NCBI GenBank assembly: GCA_030695565.1
Contig: JAUYRZ010000082.1
Location: forward strand, 1-64,000
DNA from: Archangium sp.
Lineage (GTDB): Bacteria; Myxococcota; Myxococcia; Myxococcales; Myxococcaceae
Length of the DNA: 64,000 nt
Reading direction: 5' to 3'
The position numbers and the translations under genes were made by a program. The notes beneath the pieces are model-generated. The model was not told the origin of the DNA, did not search any database, and saw nothing but the letters and a program-made list of their open reading frames with translations. This document shows positions 35,159 to 43,580 of the stretch, piece by piece. Every line of letters begins with the position of its first letter. Position 1 is the stretch's first letter.

Positions 35159-35593
35159 ATGATGAAGTTCAGACATGCGATCGCCGTGCTCGCGCTCGGC
35201 GCAATGATGGGAACGGGTTGTTCTTGTGACCCAGTCGTGCCCGACCCTGATGGAGGAATGGGCGGCGGCACGGGTGGTGGGAGGACCGGTGGCGGCACGG
35301 GTGGTGGCGCCATGGGCGGCGGCGGCGGCGGTGCAACCGGTGGTGGCGGTGGAGCCACTGGCGGCGGCGGCGGCGCGATGGGTGGCGGCGGTGGAGCCAC
35401 GGGTGGCGGTGGTGGTGCGACGGGTGGTGGTGGCGGTGCGACTCCGGTGCAGTTCACGGAGTACGTCCGCAACCTCATCGTCACGGGCACCAACGGCACC
35501 TCGCCAGCGGCACCTCCGGCTGATTTCCAGGCGCTGCCCGATGATGCCCCGATCACGTACTCACAGGGCTTCTTCGACGGCGGCACGAATTGA
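35159..35593 (+). CDS. Glycine-rich lipoprotein with heptapeptide repeats
   Basis: Lipobox MMGTGCSC; (GGGGGAT/M)n tract. Confidence 0.75.
   Translation: MMKFRHAIAVLALGAMMGTGCSCDPVVPDPDGGMGGGTGGGRTGGGTGGGAMGGGGGGATGGGGGATGGGGGAMGGGGGATGGGGGATGGGGGATPVQFTEYVRNLIVTGTNGTSPAAPPADFQALPDDAPITYSQGFFDGGTN
35260..35445. repeat. In-frame Gly-rich tandem repeat, ~21-bp unit (GGGGGAT/GGGGGAM)
   Basis: Translated GGGGGGATGGGGGATGGGGGAMGGGGGATGGGGGATGGGGGAT. Confidence 0.8.
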
Positions 35594-36657
35594 ATCGTCT
35601 GTTCCTGATACTGGTGGCGCTGGCTTCGCTCACGTCGTTTGCCCAGCGCAACCCTGATCTGGAAAAGGCACAGCAGCTCCTCGCGCAGAAGAAGTACGCC
35701 GAAGCCCTCAAGAGCATCGAGGCCGCGGCCAAGAAGGGTGGGCTCGAGCGAGAGAGCCTGCTGACCCTGCTTGAAAGTCGGGGCCTCGCACAGGCCTCGT
35801 TGGGCCAGACCGAGAAAGCGGAAGAGAGCTTCCGGTCTGTCCTCCAGCTCGAGCCGCGGCGCGACCTCACCGGGAAGTACACCGGTAAGGTCGTGCCCGT
35901 CATCGCGGCCGCCAAGGAGTGGTTCAAGACCAACGGCGGCATCGAGCTGGGCCCGCTGGATCCCGGCGTCGAAGCGGGGCGCGTGAAGCAGATCTCGCTC
36001 TTCGTGAAGAATGATCCGCTCAAGCTGATCAGCCAGGCGAAGTTCTACGTGCGCAAAGACGGTGGCGCGTGGAAGCCGGTGGAGGCCGCGATGGCCAACG
36101 GCGCTGCCACCACCGACGTCGACGCTGACGTGGTGGAGTGGTGGGCCGAGCTGCTCTCGGAGCGCAAGGATCAGCTGATGTTCCTTGGTTCCGCGGGCAA
36201 GCCCATCAAGCAGACGGCCCCTGCGCCGGTTGCCGTCGCGAAGGTCGAAGAGAAGAAGGCCGACGCTCCGGCAGCAGAGCCGGAGAAGAAGCTGACGCCC
36301 GCGGAGAAGCCGGATGAGCGGCTCGAAGCGGTCACGATGAAGAGCTCTCCTCTTCGCCCGGTGGGGTTCGTGCTGCTGGGCCTCGGCGTCGCTGCCGCGG
36401 GCGTGGGCACGTACTTCGGGGTCACCTCGGCCAGTCAGCGCGACAGCGTGCGAGCTGATTTGGCAGCGGGCAACACCAGCCAGGTCGAGCTGTACAACCG
36501 CGACCAGACGGCCATCAGCAATGGCGCCATCGCCAACGTGCTCTGGGCGGCAGGTGGTGCGCTGGGGGTGACCGGGTTGATCATGGTCATCCTCGGGCAC
36601 GACGTCGCCGTGGTTCCCGGCGCCGGTGGTGGTGTGACCGTGCTCGGCAAATTCTAA
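35590..36657 (+). CDS. TPR-like periplasmic/membrane protein, hypothetical
   Basis: Signal peptide; AQQLLAQKKYAEALKSIEAAAKKG...ASLGQTEKAEESFRSVLQLEP; C-terminal TM segments. TTGA overlap. Confidence 0.75.
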   Translation: MNRLFLILVALASLTSFAQRNPDLEKAQQLLAQKKYAEALKSIEAAAKKGGLERESLLTLLESRGLAQASLGQTEKAEESFRSVLQLEPRRDLTGKYTGKVVPVIAAAKEWFKTNGGIELGPLDPGVEAGRVKQISLFVKNDPLKLISQAKFYVRKDGGAWKPVEAAMANGAATTDVDADVVEWWAELLSERKDQLMFLGSAGKPIKQTAPAPVAVAKVEEKKADAPAAEPEKKLTPAEKPDERLEAVTMKSSPLRPVGFVLLGLGVAAAGVGTYFGVTSASQRDSVRADLAAGNTSQVELYNRDQTAISNGAIANVLWAAGGALGVTGLIMVILGHDVAVVPGAGGGVTVLGKF

Positions 36658-36672
36658 AATTGTTCGCTTCGT

Positions 36673-36718
36673 GCGCGACGCGTGAGGGATCACACTCCTT
36701 CGCGCGTCGCGCTTTTTT
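36673..36718 (+). terminator. Rho-independent terminator
   Basis: 10-bp perfect stem GCGCGACGCG/CGCGTCGCGC, extendable to 17 bp with two GU pairs, followed by TTTTTT; 15 nt after the stop at 36657. Confidence 0.9.
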
Positions 36719-36750
36719 CTTTTCCCCCTCCTCAAGCTTCAGGAGTCGTC

Positions 36751-37233
36751 ATGCGTCTCACGCTTCTCTCCCTCTTTCTCTTCGTGGGTTGCGCCACCAC
36801 GAGCGCCTCCACGGGCGAAGCCGCTGGGAAACCCGCGGCCGGCGAAACCAAGGCGGCAGTCACCCCGGAGGTGCCCAGGAAGCTCTTCGATCGACTCGGA
36901 GGCAAAGGCGCCATCGAGGCGGTCATCGACGACTTCCTCGGCCGGGTGGCTGGTGACGAGAGCATCAACTCGGGCTTCGCGGTGGGGCACGTGCCCCGCC
37001 TGCGTCAACGCCTGGTCGAGCTGGTGTGTGCCGCTTCGGGCGGGCCGTGCACCTACTCGGGCCGCGACATGACCACCGTGCACGCGGGCATGAAGATCAC
37101 CGGCGCGCAGTTCGACTCGCTGGTCGGCCACCTGGTGGCCACGCTCGACAAGTTCAAGGTACCCGCAGGTGAAAAGGGCGAGCTGCTCGGTCTGCTCGGC
37201 CCCATGCGCAGCTCGATCGTGGAGGAACCGTGA
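36751..37233 (+). CDS. Group 1 truncated-hemoglobin-like lipoprotein
   Basis: LFDRLGGKGAIEAVIDDFLGRV...GGPCTYSGRDMTTVHAGMKITGAQFDSLVGHLVATLDKFKV; lipobox FVGC. Confidence 0.8.
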   Translation: MRLTLLSLFLFVGCATTSASTGEAAGKPAAGETKAAVTPEVPRKLFDRLGGKGAIEAVIDDFLGRVAGDESINSGFAVGHVPRLRQRLVELVCAASGGPCTYSGRDMTTVHAGMKITGAQFDSLVGHLVATLDKFKVPAGEKGELLGLLGPMRSSIVEEP

Positions 37234-38633
37234 ACAGCCCCCTGAAGCAGTTGCTGGTTTCGATGATGGTGTTGTCGGGCGCTGCGTTCGCGGCCGATGG
37301 TCAATGGGTCAAGACGCGCGGGGTCGTGCGCTTCATGGTCGAAGGACCACTCGATGACGTCATCGGCGAGACCCGGCAGTCGAGCGGCGTGTTGACCTTT
37401 TCTCCGGAGACCTGGAGCAAGGGCACCGGCGCCATCGCCGTCGACCTCGCTTCGATTCGTACGGGCATCGATCAACGCGACAAGGACATGCGGGTCGAGT
37501 TCCTCGAGACCAGCCGGTTTCCCCGGGCGGTGCTCACCATCGACAGCATCGAGAAGCCCTCGGCGCCTTCGGTGGCTGCAGGCTCGACGGTGACCGGCAC
37601 GGTGGCAGGCTCGTTCGAGCTGCACGGCGTGCGGCGCGCGGTGAAGTTCCCCGTGACGCTCAAGCTCGACGCAGAGGGCAAGGCGCGCATCAGCGGCAAG
37701 TTCGACGTGCCCTTCGCCGACTACAACGTGCAACGCCCGCAGCGCCTGTTCCTCAAGCTCGGTGACGTGGCACAGGTCAACTTCGACATGGGCTTCGAGA
37801 AGCGTGAAGAGAAGCCGGTCGCCAGCGGTGCGCCTGCTCCGGTTGCGGTCGTGGTGGTGGCTCCGACGGTGGCCCAGGTTCAGCCCGCGGCCGCCAAGCC
37901 TGCGAAGCCCAAGCCGCCTCGCAAGCCGAAGCCCGCGCTCGTGTTCACGTACCAGTTCAAGGGCACCGACGCGAAGGCGCTGGGCGAGAAGCTGTTCCAC
38001 GCGCCCACCACGGGTGGTGAGGGCAACAAGATGACGTGCTTCCACTGTCACGCGAAGAGCGACGAACGCTCGGGCCTGCTGCTGAAGGACGGCCACACCC
38101 GTGCGGCGAACAGCATGTACAACGCCGGCCAGCGCCCGAAGTTCTGGGGCGGCTTCGCGGCGACCGCGGGCAAGGCGGCCAACATCTGCCAGAAGCAGTA
38201 CATGCTCGGCGCGGGTCTGAGCTCGGAGCAGGAAGAGCAGCTGCAGGCGTTCATCGATGCGATCAGCCCCGATGGCGCGCCGGCGCTCGACTACACCACC
38301 ACCTACCGCTCGATGGAGACGCTGCTGCGCGACCCCACCGGTGGCGACGCGGTGAAGGGCAAGAAGCTGGCTGACCAGTTCTGCATGACCTGCCACCTCG
38401 ACGGCCGCGTGGGGCCGGTGTGGGCGCCGGGCCTGTACGAGCCTGACTGGGTCGTGCGCCGCGTGCGCCGCCTGGAAGGTCACTCGAACAAGCAGATGCC
38501 GAACTGGACCATCGCGCGCCTGCCTGACAGCGACCTGCGCGACATCGTGACGTACCTGACCAGCCCCGCTTCGGCGGCCCCGGTGTTCGAGCGCAAGAAA
38601 GACGCGGAAGGCGCCAAGGGCGGCTCGCGCTGA
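37230..38633 (+). CDS. YceI domain fused to di-heme c-type cytochrome region
   Basis: YceI-like lipocalin domain (GVLTFSPETWSKGTGAIAVDLASIRTGIDQRDKDM...FELHGVRRAVKFPVTL), Pro/Lys linker, then CFHCH and CMTCH. Confidence 0.85.
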   Translation: MNSPLKQLLVSMMVLSGAAFAADGQWVKTRGVVRFMVEGPLDDVIGETRQSSGVLTFSPETWSKGTGAIAVDLASIRTGIDQRDKDMRVEFLETSRFPRAVLTIDSIEKPSAPSVAAGSTVTGTVAGSFELHGVRRAVKFPVTLKLDAEGKARISGKFDVPFADYNVQRPQRLFLKLGDVAQVNFDMGFEKREEKPVASGAPAPVAVVVVAPTVAQVQPAAAKPAKPKPPRKPKPALVFTYQFKGTDAKALGEKLFHAPTTGGEGNKMTCFHCHAKSDERSGLLLKDGHTRAANSMYNAGQRPKFWGGFAATAGKAANICQKQYMLGAGLSSEQEEQLQAFIDAISPDGAPALDYTTTYRSMETLLRDPTGGDAVKGKKLADQFCMTCHLDGRVGPVWAPGLYEPDWVVRRVRRLEGHSNKQMPNWTIARLPDSDLRDIVTYLTSPASAAPVFERKKDAEGAKGGSR

Positions 38634-38639
38634 GTTGAG

Positions 38640-38673
38640 ACTGCGCTCACGCGCCTGCGGGCGTGAGCGCAGT
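38640..38673. terminator. Perfect hairpin downstream of the YceI-cytochrome gene (no U tract)
   Basis: CTGCGCTCACGC / GCGTGAGCGCAG arms (13 bp including the flanking A-T). Confidence 0.5.
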
Positions 38674-38696
38674 GAATGGTCATGGTCTCGCGCTGA

Positions 38697-39338
38697 ATGG
38701 CGACTACGGTTCCGGCGATGACAGCGTGTGCAGTGATGTTGATGTTGTTGGGGCAGGCCGACGGTGGAATCTCGGCGCCTCCTCTTCCCCCTGAAACGGC
38801 TCCTGAAGCGGCGTTTCCACGCGTGATTCGCACGCAAGGGCAAGTGTGTGTCGAGTCACTCGATGCGTCGGGCGCCGTGAAGAGCGAGTGCCGCGCGGAA
38901 GGGACGCCGCCCGCGGCGCCCGCCGCCCAAGAAGCCGTGCAGGAGCCGGCCGCCCGACTGGTCGGCGGCGCTGCGCTGCATGCCGGTGCGGTCTTCCAGG
39001 GCGGCAGCGCGTTCCTCGAAGGTTCGCTCATCGCTGACCTGGGCGCGCGCTTTCGCAGCGGCGTGGGTGTGGTCGGCTTGCTCAACGGGCACTACTCGCT
39101 TCAGGGTGGGCGGTTGGGGCTGGGAGCCGGGCTCCGCCTGGGCGATCGTTCTCACCTCATCATCGGTGCGACGGGCACGGTGCAGCTCGACGCCTTGCCA
39201 ATCACGAGCGTCACGGCGTTGATCCGGGGCGTGCTCGTGGTCGCAAAACACCTCGCGCTCGAGTTGATGCCGACCGTGCGCTTCTCAGCGTTCGGCATCG
39301 CGGTCTCGTTGAGCGCGGGCATCGGCTTCTCGTTCTGA
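38697..39338 (+). CDS. Hypothetical exported protein
   Basis: 213-aa ORF with hydrophobic N-terminus. Confidence 0.6.
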   Translation: MATTVPAMTACAVMLMLLGQADGGISAPPLPPETAPEAAFPRVIRTQGQVCVESLDASGAVKSECRAEGTPPAAPAAQEAVQEPAARLVGGAALHAGAVFQGGSAFLEGSLIADLGARFRSGVGVVGLLNGHYSLQGGRLGLGAGLRLGDRSHLIIGATGTVQLDALPITSVTALIRGVLVVAKHLALELMPTVRFSAFGIAVSLSAGIGFSF

Positions 39339-39346
39339 TCAGAACG
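39331..39346. repeat. Perfect 16-bp palindrome CGTTCTGATCAGAACG over the stop codon
   Basis: Read directly; located between convergent genes. Confidence 0.5.
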
Positions 39347-39437
39347 GCCGAATGAAACGAGAACCACGGGCGAAGCCTCGTGGGCAGCTCCAGCGGATCC
39401 AGACAGCCCCCGGTCGAAGCAGGACCGGAGGCGTCTT

Positions 39438-40022
39438 TCAGTCGTCGAGGGGGAGCTTCTTGAGGAAATCCGCCAGCTCGTCGGCGTGATCTTCCTCCTG
39501 CGCGAGGATGGTCTCGAAGAGCCGCCGGGTGGTCGGATCGGTGTCGCCGATGAAGCGGATGATGGTCGTGTAGGTCTCCACCGCGATGCGCTCGGCGACC
39601 AGGTCTTCAGTGAGCATGCCTCGCAAGGTGCCACTGACCGCGTAGTCGGCGTGGCTGCGCGTGGACAACGTGTCGGGAGAGAAGTCGGGCACGCCACCGA
39701 GCTGGGTAATGCGCCTGGCGAGGAGATCCGCGTGGGCCAGCTCCTCCTGCGAGTGCACCATCAACTCATCTGCCACGGCGTGACCGGCGATGCCGCCGAC
39801 GCTCGCGCCCATGTAGTAATGGTTGCGATAGCGCAACACGCAGACCAGCTCGCTGGCCAGTGAGTCATTGAGCAGCTTGATGATGGTGCGCCGGTCGACG
39901 TGATTGCTGTGGGTGACCGCGCCCTCGTCGATGTGCGTGCGGGCGCGCTTCTTGATGGCCTCGAGATCGAGAGAGAAGGTGTGATTGGTGGTGTCGAGCG
40001 GAACGACGTTGGTCTGGGTCAT
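39438..40022 (-). CDS. Ferritin-like / bacterioferritin-type protein
   Basis: LASELVCVLRYRNHYYMG...HSQEELAHADLLARRITQLGG...AVETYTTIIRFIGDTDPTTRRLFETILAQEEDHADEL. Confidence 0.9.
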   Translation of the reverse strand: MTQTNVVPLDTTNHTFSLDLEAIKKRARTHIDEGAVTHSNHVDRRTIIKLLNDSLASELVCVLRYRNHYYMGASVGGIAGHAVADELMVHSQEELAHADLLARRITQLGGVPDFSPDTLSTRSHADYAVSGTLRGMLTEDLVAERIAVETYTTIIRFIGDTDPTTRRLFETILAQEEDHADELADFLKKLPLDD

Positions 40023-40046
40023 GGCAATCCTTTCAGGGAAGAGACT

Positions 40047-40262
40047 TCACTTCGCGACGGGAACCGGGGCGAGCGGGGGCCCACCCTCGTTCTCCATGCG
40101 CTTGATGTCGGACTTGTCTTCGATGCTCAGGCGAGGATTGACGCTGGCCAGTGCACGCCTGCGGGCGCGGTTCCAGGCGTTGACGGCAAGTGCGATGGTC
40201 GAGGCGACCGCGGTGACCACGAGCGAGACAGCGGTCCACTTCTTCGGTTTCGAGGTCTTCAT
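40047..40262 (-). CDS. Small hypothetical protein with one TM segment
   Basis: ORF MKTSKPKKWTAVSLVVTAVASTIALAVNAW... Confidence 0.5.
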   Translation of the reverse strand: MKTSKPKKWTAVSLVVTAVASTIALAVNAWNRARRRALASVNPRLSIEDKSDIKRMENEGGPPLAPVPVAK

Positions 40263-40358
40263 GGAACCGATGCGCAGCAGCATCCAGGCCGGGCTGCGAT
40301 CAGTGCGGTTGCGGGGGCTTGGCTCGTGGCACCCGGTCAGTTTGGTGCAATGCCGGGT

Positions 40359-41309
40359 TCAGTTTGATGGAGCGAGAGCGAGTTCACATTCGTCGAGTTG
40401 AGCAGCCCAGGCCGCTCGTCCCTCGCTGTCGAGTCGACTGGCGAGCGCCCGACGCGCGAAACAGAGCCGTTCAACATGGGGATCTGCCGCTCGCATTCCC
40501 CGCGCGACGTCGATGCGCAGCCGCGCCAGCTGCCCATCAGCGCAGCGCTGAGCGCGCAGGTCGATTTCACTCTCCGGGCAAACCGGCGTCATGAAGTCGT
40601 CGTTCACGTTCGCGTCGACGGGCCGATATCGCTCGACCGGGTCGTCGTCTCGCCACAACGAGCGGAGCGAAAACAACCCCTGGGCGTCGGTGGCGCGCTG
40701 AACCACCGCCCGGCCGGTTCGATCCTCCAGTCGGCTCGGGACGTGACACCCCACACAGGCATTGATGGCTCCGAGCCGCTTCGCAGCGGCGGAGCGTTCA
40801 GCTTCTCCTTCGGGCGCGTCGATGAAGCCTTTCTGCACCCAGGCGCTGAGCACCTCACCTGCGCGCGCATCGGCGTGGGCCCCGCATGACCATCGCAACC
40901 CCTTGAGTACGCCCCCGGCCGGCCGAAGCACCACGCACTGAAGGCCTGACGCCGTCCACTCGAACTGCCGCACGTCGAGCACCTTCCAGCTGGCTTCTGG
41001 CAGGGCATCGACGCCGGCAGTGCCCCGGTACTCGATCCGCGAAGCAACCGTGCCAACGGGGAGCTTCACCGTTCGTTCACCGCGCGCGTCGAGAGACGTG
41101 CTGAGCACTTCGCGCTCTGGAAGGTTCAACGCCACGGCGATGTGCACCCGCCCATCGACCGAGGTCGGCGGGCGCACCGGGCTCACCACGCTCAGGCTCG
41201 AGCGCCACTGCAGGGGGTTCGCCGAAGCGGTCACGAACTCCATGCCAGCGGGGAGCTTCGGAGCCGATTGGCAGCCGAACACCAGGACCACCAGCAGCAC
41301 TGCCCTCAT
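40359..41309 (-). CDS. Putative cytochrome-type lipoprotein (CVGCH) in the MNIO operon
   Basis: N-terminal LVFGCQS lipobox; CVGCH heme-binding motif. Confidence 0.7.
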   Translation of the reverse strand: MRAVLLVVLVFGCQSAPKLPAGMEFVTASANPLQWRSSLSVVSPVRPPTSVDGRVHIAVALNLPEREVLSTSLDARGERTVKLPVGTVASRIEYRGTAGVDALPEASWKVLDVRQFEWTASGLQCVVLRPAGGVLKGLRWSCGAHADARAGEVLSAWVQKGFIDAPEGEAERSAAAKRLGAINACVGCHVPSRLEDRTGRAVVQRATDAQGLFSLRSLWRDDDPVERYRPVDANVNDDFMTPVCPESEIDLRAQRCADGQLARLRIDVARGMRAADPHVERLCFARRALASRLDSEGRAAWAAQLDECELALAPSN

Positions 41310-42016
41310 GGCAGCCAGCCCTCGAGCGCCTCACGCGCACCCGTCGACAACAAGCCCAACGACGCCAGGGCACCCGCTTCGCGCACGAGGTCGTCTCGAG
41401 GGATGACAGGCAGGTCGGCGCTCCACGCACGGTCTTGCAGAACCTGGATCACCACCAGGGCGGCCAACGAGGGCTCGACGATGACCACCTCAGCCGTCTG
41501 GCGCGAGCGGCCCAGCAGCCACGTCTCGGGCACGTTCAAGGGGCGACCACTCGTTTTCCCGTCGCGTTCGACCTCCCGGGTGAAGGCGCGCACGGCGTGG
41601 GTGTAGTGGCGCACGATGAGCTCCGAGACATCATCGGTGTTCGGCGCCATCGACACCACGTGCCGACTCCAGGCGAAATCGGCCAGCTCCACGAGCGCTG
41701 CGCCCGCACCACGCTGTTCGAGGAACGAAGGGAACTGGGCCGCGGCTCGAGAAGGCACCCAGTGACGGGGCGGGTACGCGCGCAGGTACGCTTCGCGAAG
41801 CGGGCTGAAGCGGGGCCCGGCGGCCACCTTCACCGCCGCGTAGAAATCATCGAGCACGCCGTGCTGTTGGCGCTCCACCAGCGTGGCGTAGAGCGCGAGC
41901 CGTCGCGACCCTGAGGCAGAAGGGCCCAGCACGCGCTCGACCTGCCGAGCCGAGCGACTCCCGTCGAGCAGCCCCGCCATCTCCTTCAAGAAGTCGTCGA
42001 GCGGAACGGGCTTCAT
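41306..42016 (-). CDS. DUF2063 (HvfC/BufC-like) MNIO partner protein
   Basis: RRLALYATLVERQQHGVLDDFYAAVKVAAGPRFSPLREAYLRAYPPRHW...FPSFLEQ...LVELADFAW. Confidence 0.85.
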   Translation of the reverse strand: MKPVPLDDFLKEMAGLLDGSRSARQVERVLGPSASGSRRLALYATLVERQQHGVLDDFYAAVKVAAGPRFSPLREAYLRAYPPRHWVPSRAAAQFPSFLEQRGAGAALVELADFAWSRHVVSMAPNTDDVSELIVRHYTHAVRAFTREVERDGKTSGRPLNVPETWLLGRSRQTAEVVIVEPSLAALVVIQVLQDRAWSADLPVIPRDDLVREAGALASLGLLSTGAREALEGWLP

Positions 42017-42822
42017 GCGTGTCGATCCATGAGGGCTCTGGCGCGGTCGGCCTCATCGAGCACCGCATCGAGCGAGGGAATGTGCTGGTCCCACTCAATC
42101 AACGTGGGCACGGGGCCGCAACGCTTCAGCGCCGCGACGTAGAGTTCCCAGACGGGCGCGGCGACCGGGGCCGCGTGGGTGTCGAGGAGCAGCTCTCGGT
42201 CACGCGAGTGCCCGGCGAGGTGAAGCTGCCGAACGTGCTCGAGCGGAAACTGTTCGAGGAGCGCTCGTGGATCCTTCCCGTGGTTGATGGCGTTGACGTA
42301 GAGGTTGTTGACGTCGAGCAGCAGGCCCACCCCGGCCTCTTCCGCCACGCGCCGCAGCAGGGTCGCCTCGTCGAAGACCGAGCCGGGCATCTCGGCATAG
42401 GTGGTGATGTTCTCGAGAACGAGTGGGTAACCGACGGCCTGCTGTGCGGCGCGCGCGTGACCGACCACCCGCGCCACCGTTTCGTCGTGCCGCGGCAAGG
42501 GGAGGAGATCGAACCACGTGCGCTCTCCCACGGAGGAAAAGCACAGGTGATCGCTGAAGAACGGCGGGTCGAGGAGACGAACGAAGGGCGCGAGGTTCTC
42601 GAGATAGCCCTCCGGAGGAGCGCTCCCCACGGAGAGGCCGACCCCGTGGGGAATGAGGGGCCACCTCGCGCGGAAACGCTCCAGGAGCACCGCGGGCCTT
42701 CCGGTCAGGCCCGCGAAGTTCTCGGTGATGACCTCGAGCCAGTCGACTCGACGTGCGGTGGCCAGAAGGGGGTCGAACAGCTCACGCCGCAACCCGATGC
42801 CGACCCCGCTCACCGCTGGCAT
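42013..42822 (-). CDS. DUF692 multinuclear non-heme iron-dependent oxidase (MNIO)
   Basis: GVGIGLRRELFDPLL, WLEVITENFAG, PLIPHGVGLSVGS, FFSDHLCFS, LVLENITTYAEMPGS, LLLDVNNLYVNAINHG, HLAGHS, THAAPVAAPVWELY, IEWDQHIPSL. Confidence 0.92.
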   Translation of the reverse strand: MPAVSGVGIGLRRELFDPLLATARRVDWLEVITENFAGLTGRPAVLLERFRARWPLIPHGVGLSVGSAPPEGYLENLAPFVRLLDPPFFSDHLCFSSVGERTWFDLLPLPRHDETVARVVGHARAAQQAVGYPLVLENITTYAEMPGSVFDEATLLRRVAEEAGVGLLLDVNNLYVNAINHGKDPRALLEQFPLEHVRQLHLAGHSRDRELLLDTHAAPVAAPVWELYVAALKRCGPVPTLIEWDQHIPSLDAVLDEADRARALMDRHA

Positions 42823-42826
42823 GACG

Positions 42827-43447
42827 TCACGGCACCTGGGTGTAGACGAAGTCGCGACCAGAGTGTTGTGCGTCGCTCCCCGCGCCCGCGTGGCAGCTGG
42901 TGCACACGGCCTTCTCCGTGCCCGTCTTGTCACCCTTGCCGTTGGCGATCAGCACGCCGTTGTCCTTCTCGAACCAGTACCAGCTCGCTCCGGTCGACGG
43001 GCCCGCCACGAGCTTGAGGCCGATGGCGTAGCCGCTGATCGTGGTGCCACCGTCAGTCGGGAAGATCTCCTTCACGCTCGCAGCGCCCACGGGGTAGTTG
43101 CCGGTCGCGGTCATGGTGAGCTTCGTGTTGTTGCAGATGCGATTGCGCCCGTGCGGCGAGGGGGAGCGCGCGTCGTGCGCGGCGGGCTCACACTTCCAGC
43201 TCAGATAGGCACCGCCCGAGAGCCAGGCGCTCACCACCGCGTCGCTGTTCATCGGCGGGGTCTGGGCATCACCCATGGTGGTGGCCGGGCACCCTGCGGG
43301 ACAACCAGCGTCTGCCGCCGGGCAGCCAGCGGGGCAGCCCGCCATGCCGGAGTCCTGGGTGGCGGTCATCGGGCCGCCACAGCCGACGAGCGCGAGGGAG
43401 CCGACGACGGCGGTATTCTTGAGCAGCGATTTGAGGTTCTTCAGCAT
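42827..43447 (-). CDS. Lipoprotein with Cys repeat (GCPAGCPAADAGCPAGCP) and cytochrome P460-like C-terminal domain (CTSCH); candidate MNIO substrate
   Basis: Lipobox SLALVGCGG; Cys-repeat segment at 43276-43345; C-terminal GASWYWFEKDNG...AVCTSCHAGAGSDAQHSGRDFVYTQV. Confidence 0.75.
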   Translation of the reverse strand: MLKNLKSLLKNTAVVGSLALVGCGGPMTATQDSGMAGCPAGCPAADAGCPAGCPATTMGDAQTPPMNSDAVVSAWLSGGAYLSWKCEPAAHDARSPSPHGRNRICNNTKLTMTATGNYPVGAASVKEIFPTDGGTTISGYAIGLKLVAGPSTGASWYWFEKDNGVLIANGKGDKTGTEKAVCTSCHAGAGSDAQHSGRDFVYTQVP

Positions 43448-43580
43448 GGGAAAGGTCCTTGGGGAGGCGTGACGCGGCCAAAGAGCCGCAAACTTCGATA
43501 CGGCATCGCCCACCTCTGGTTACACGGGCAGTGTGAGAGAAAGCTGAAGGGGCCTTCGAAAAAGCCGGTAAGCGCAGGGG

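Noticed and set aside
35260-35445. Regular short repeats considered as a CRISPR array
   Set aside because: In-frame Gly-rich coding repeat with no unique spacers and no cas genes.
37053-38843. 596-aa minus-strand ORF antisense to the YceI-cytochrome gene
   Set aside because: Arg/His-rich shadow frame; plus strand carries heme motifs and signal peptide.
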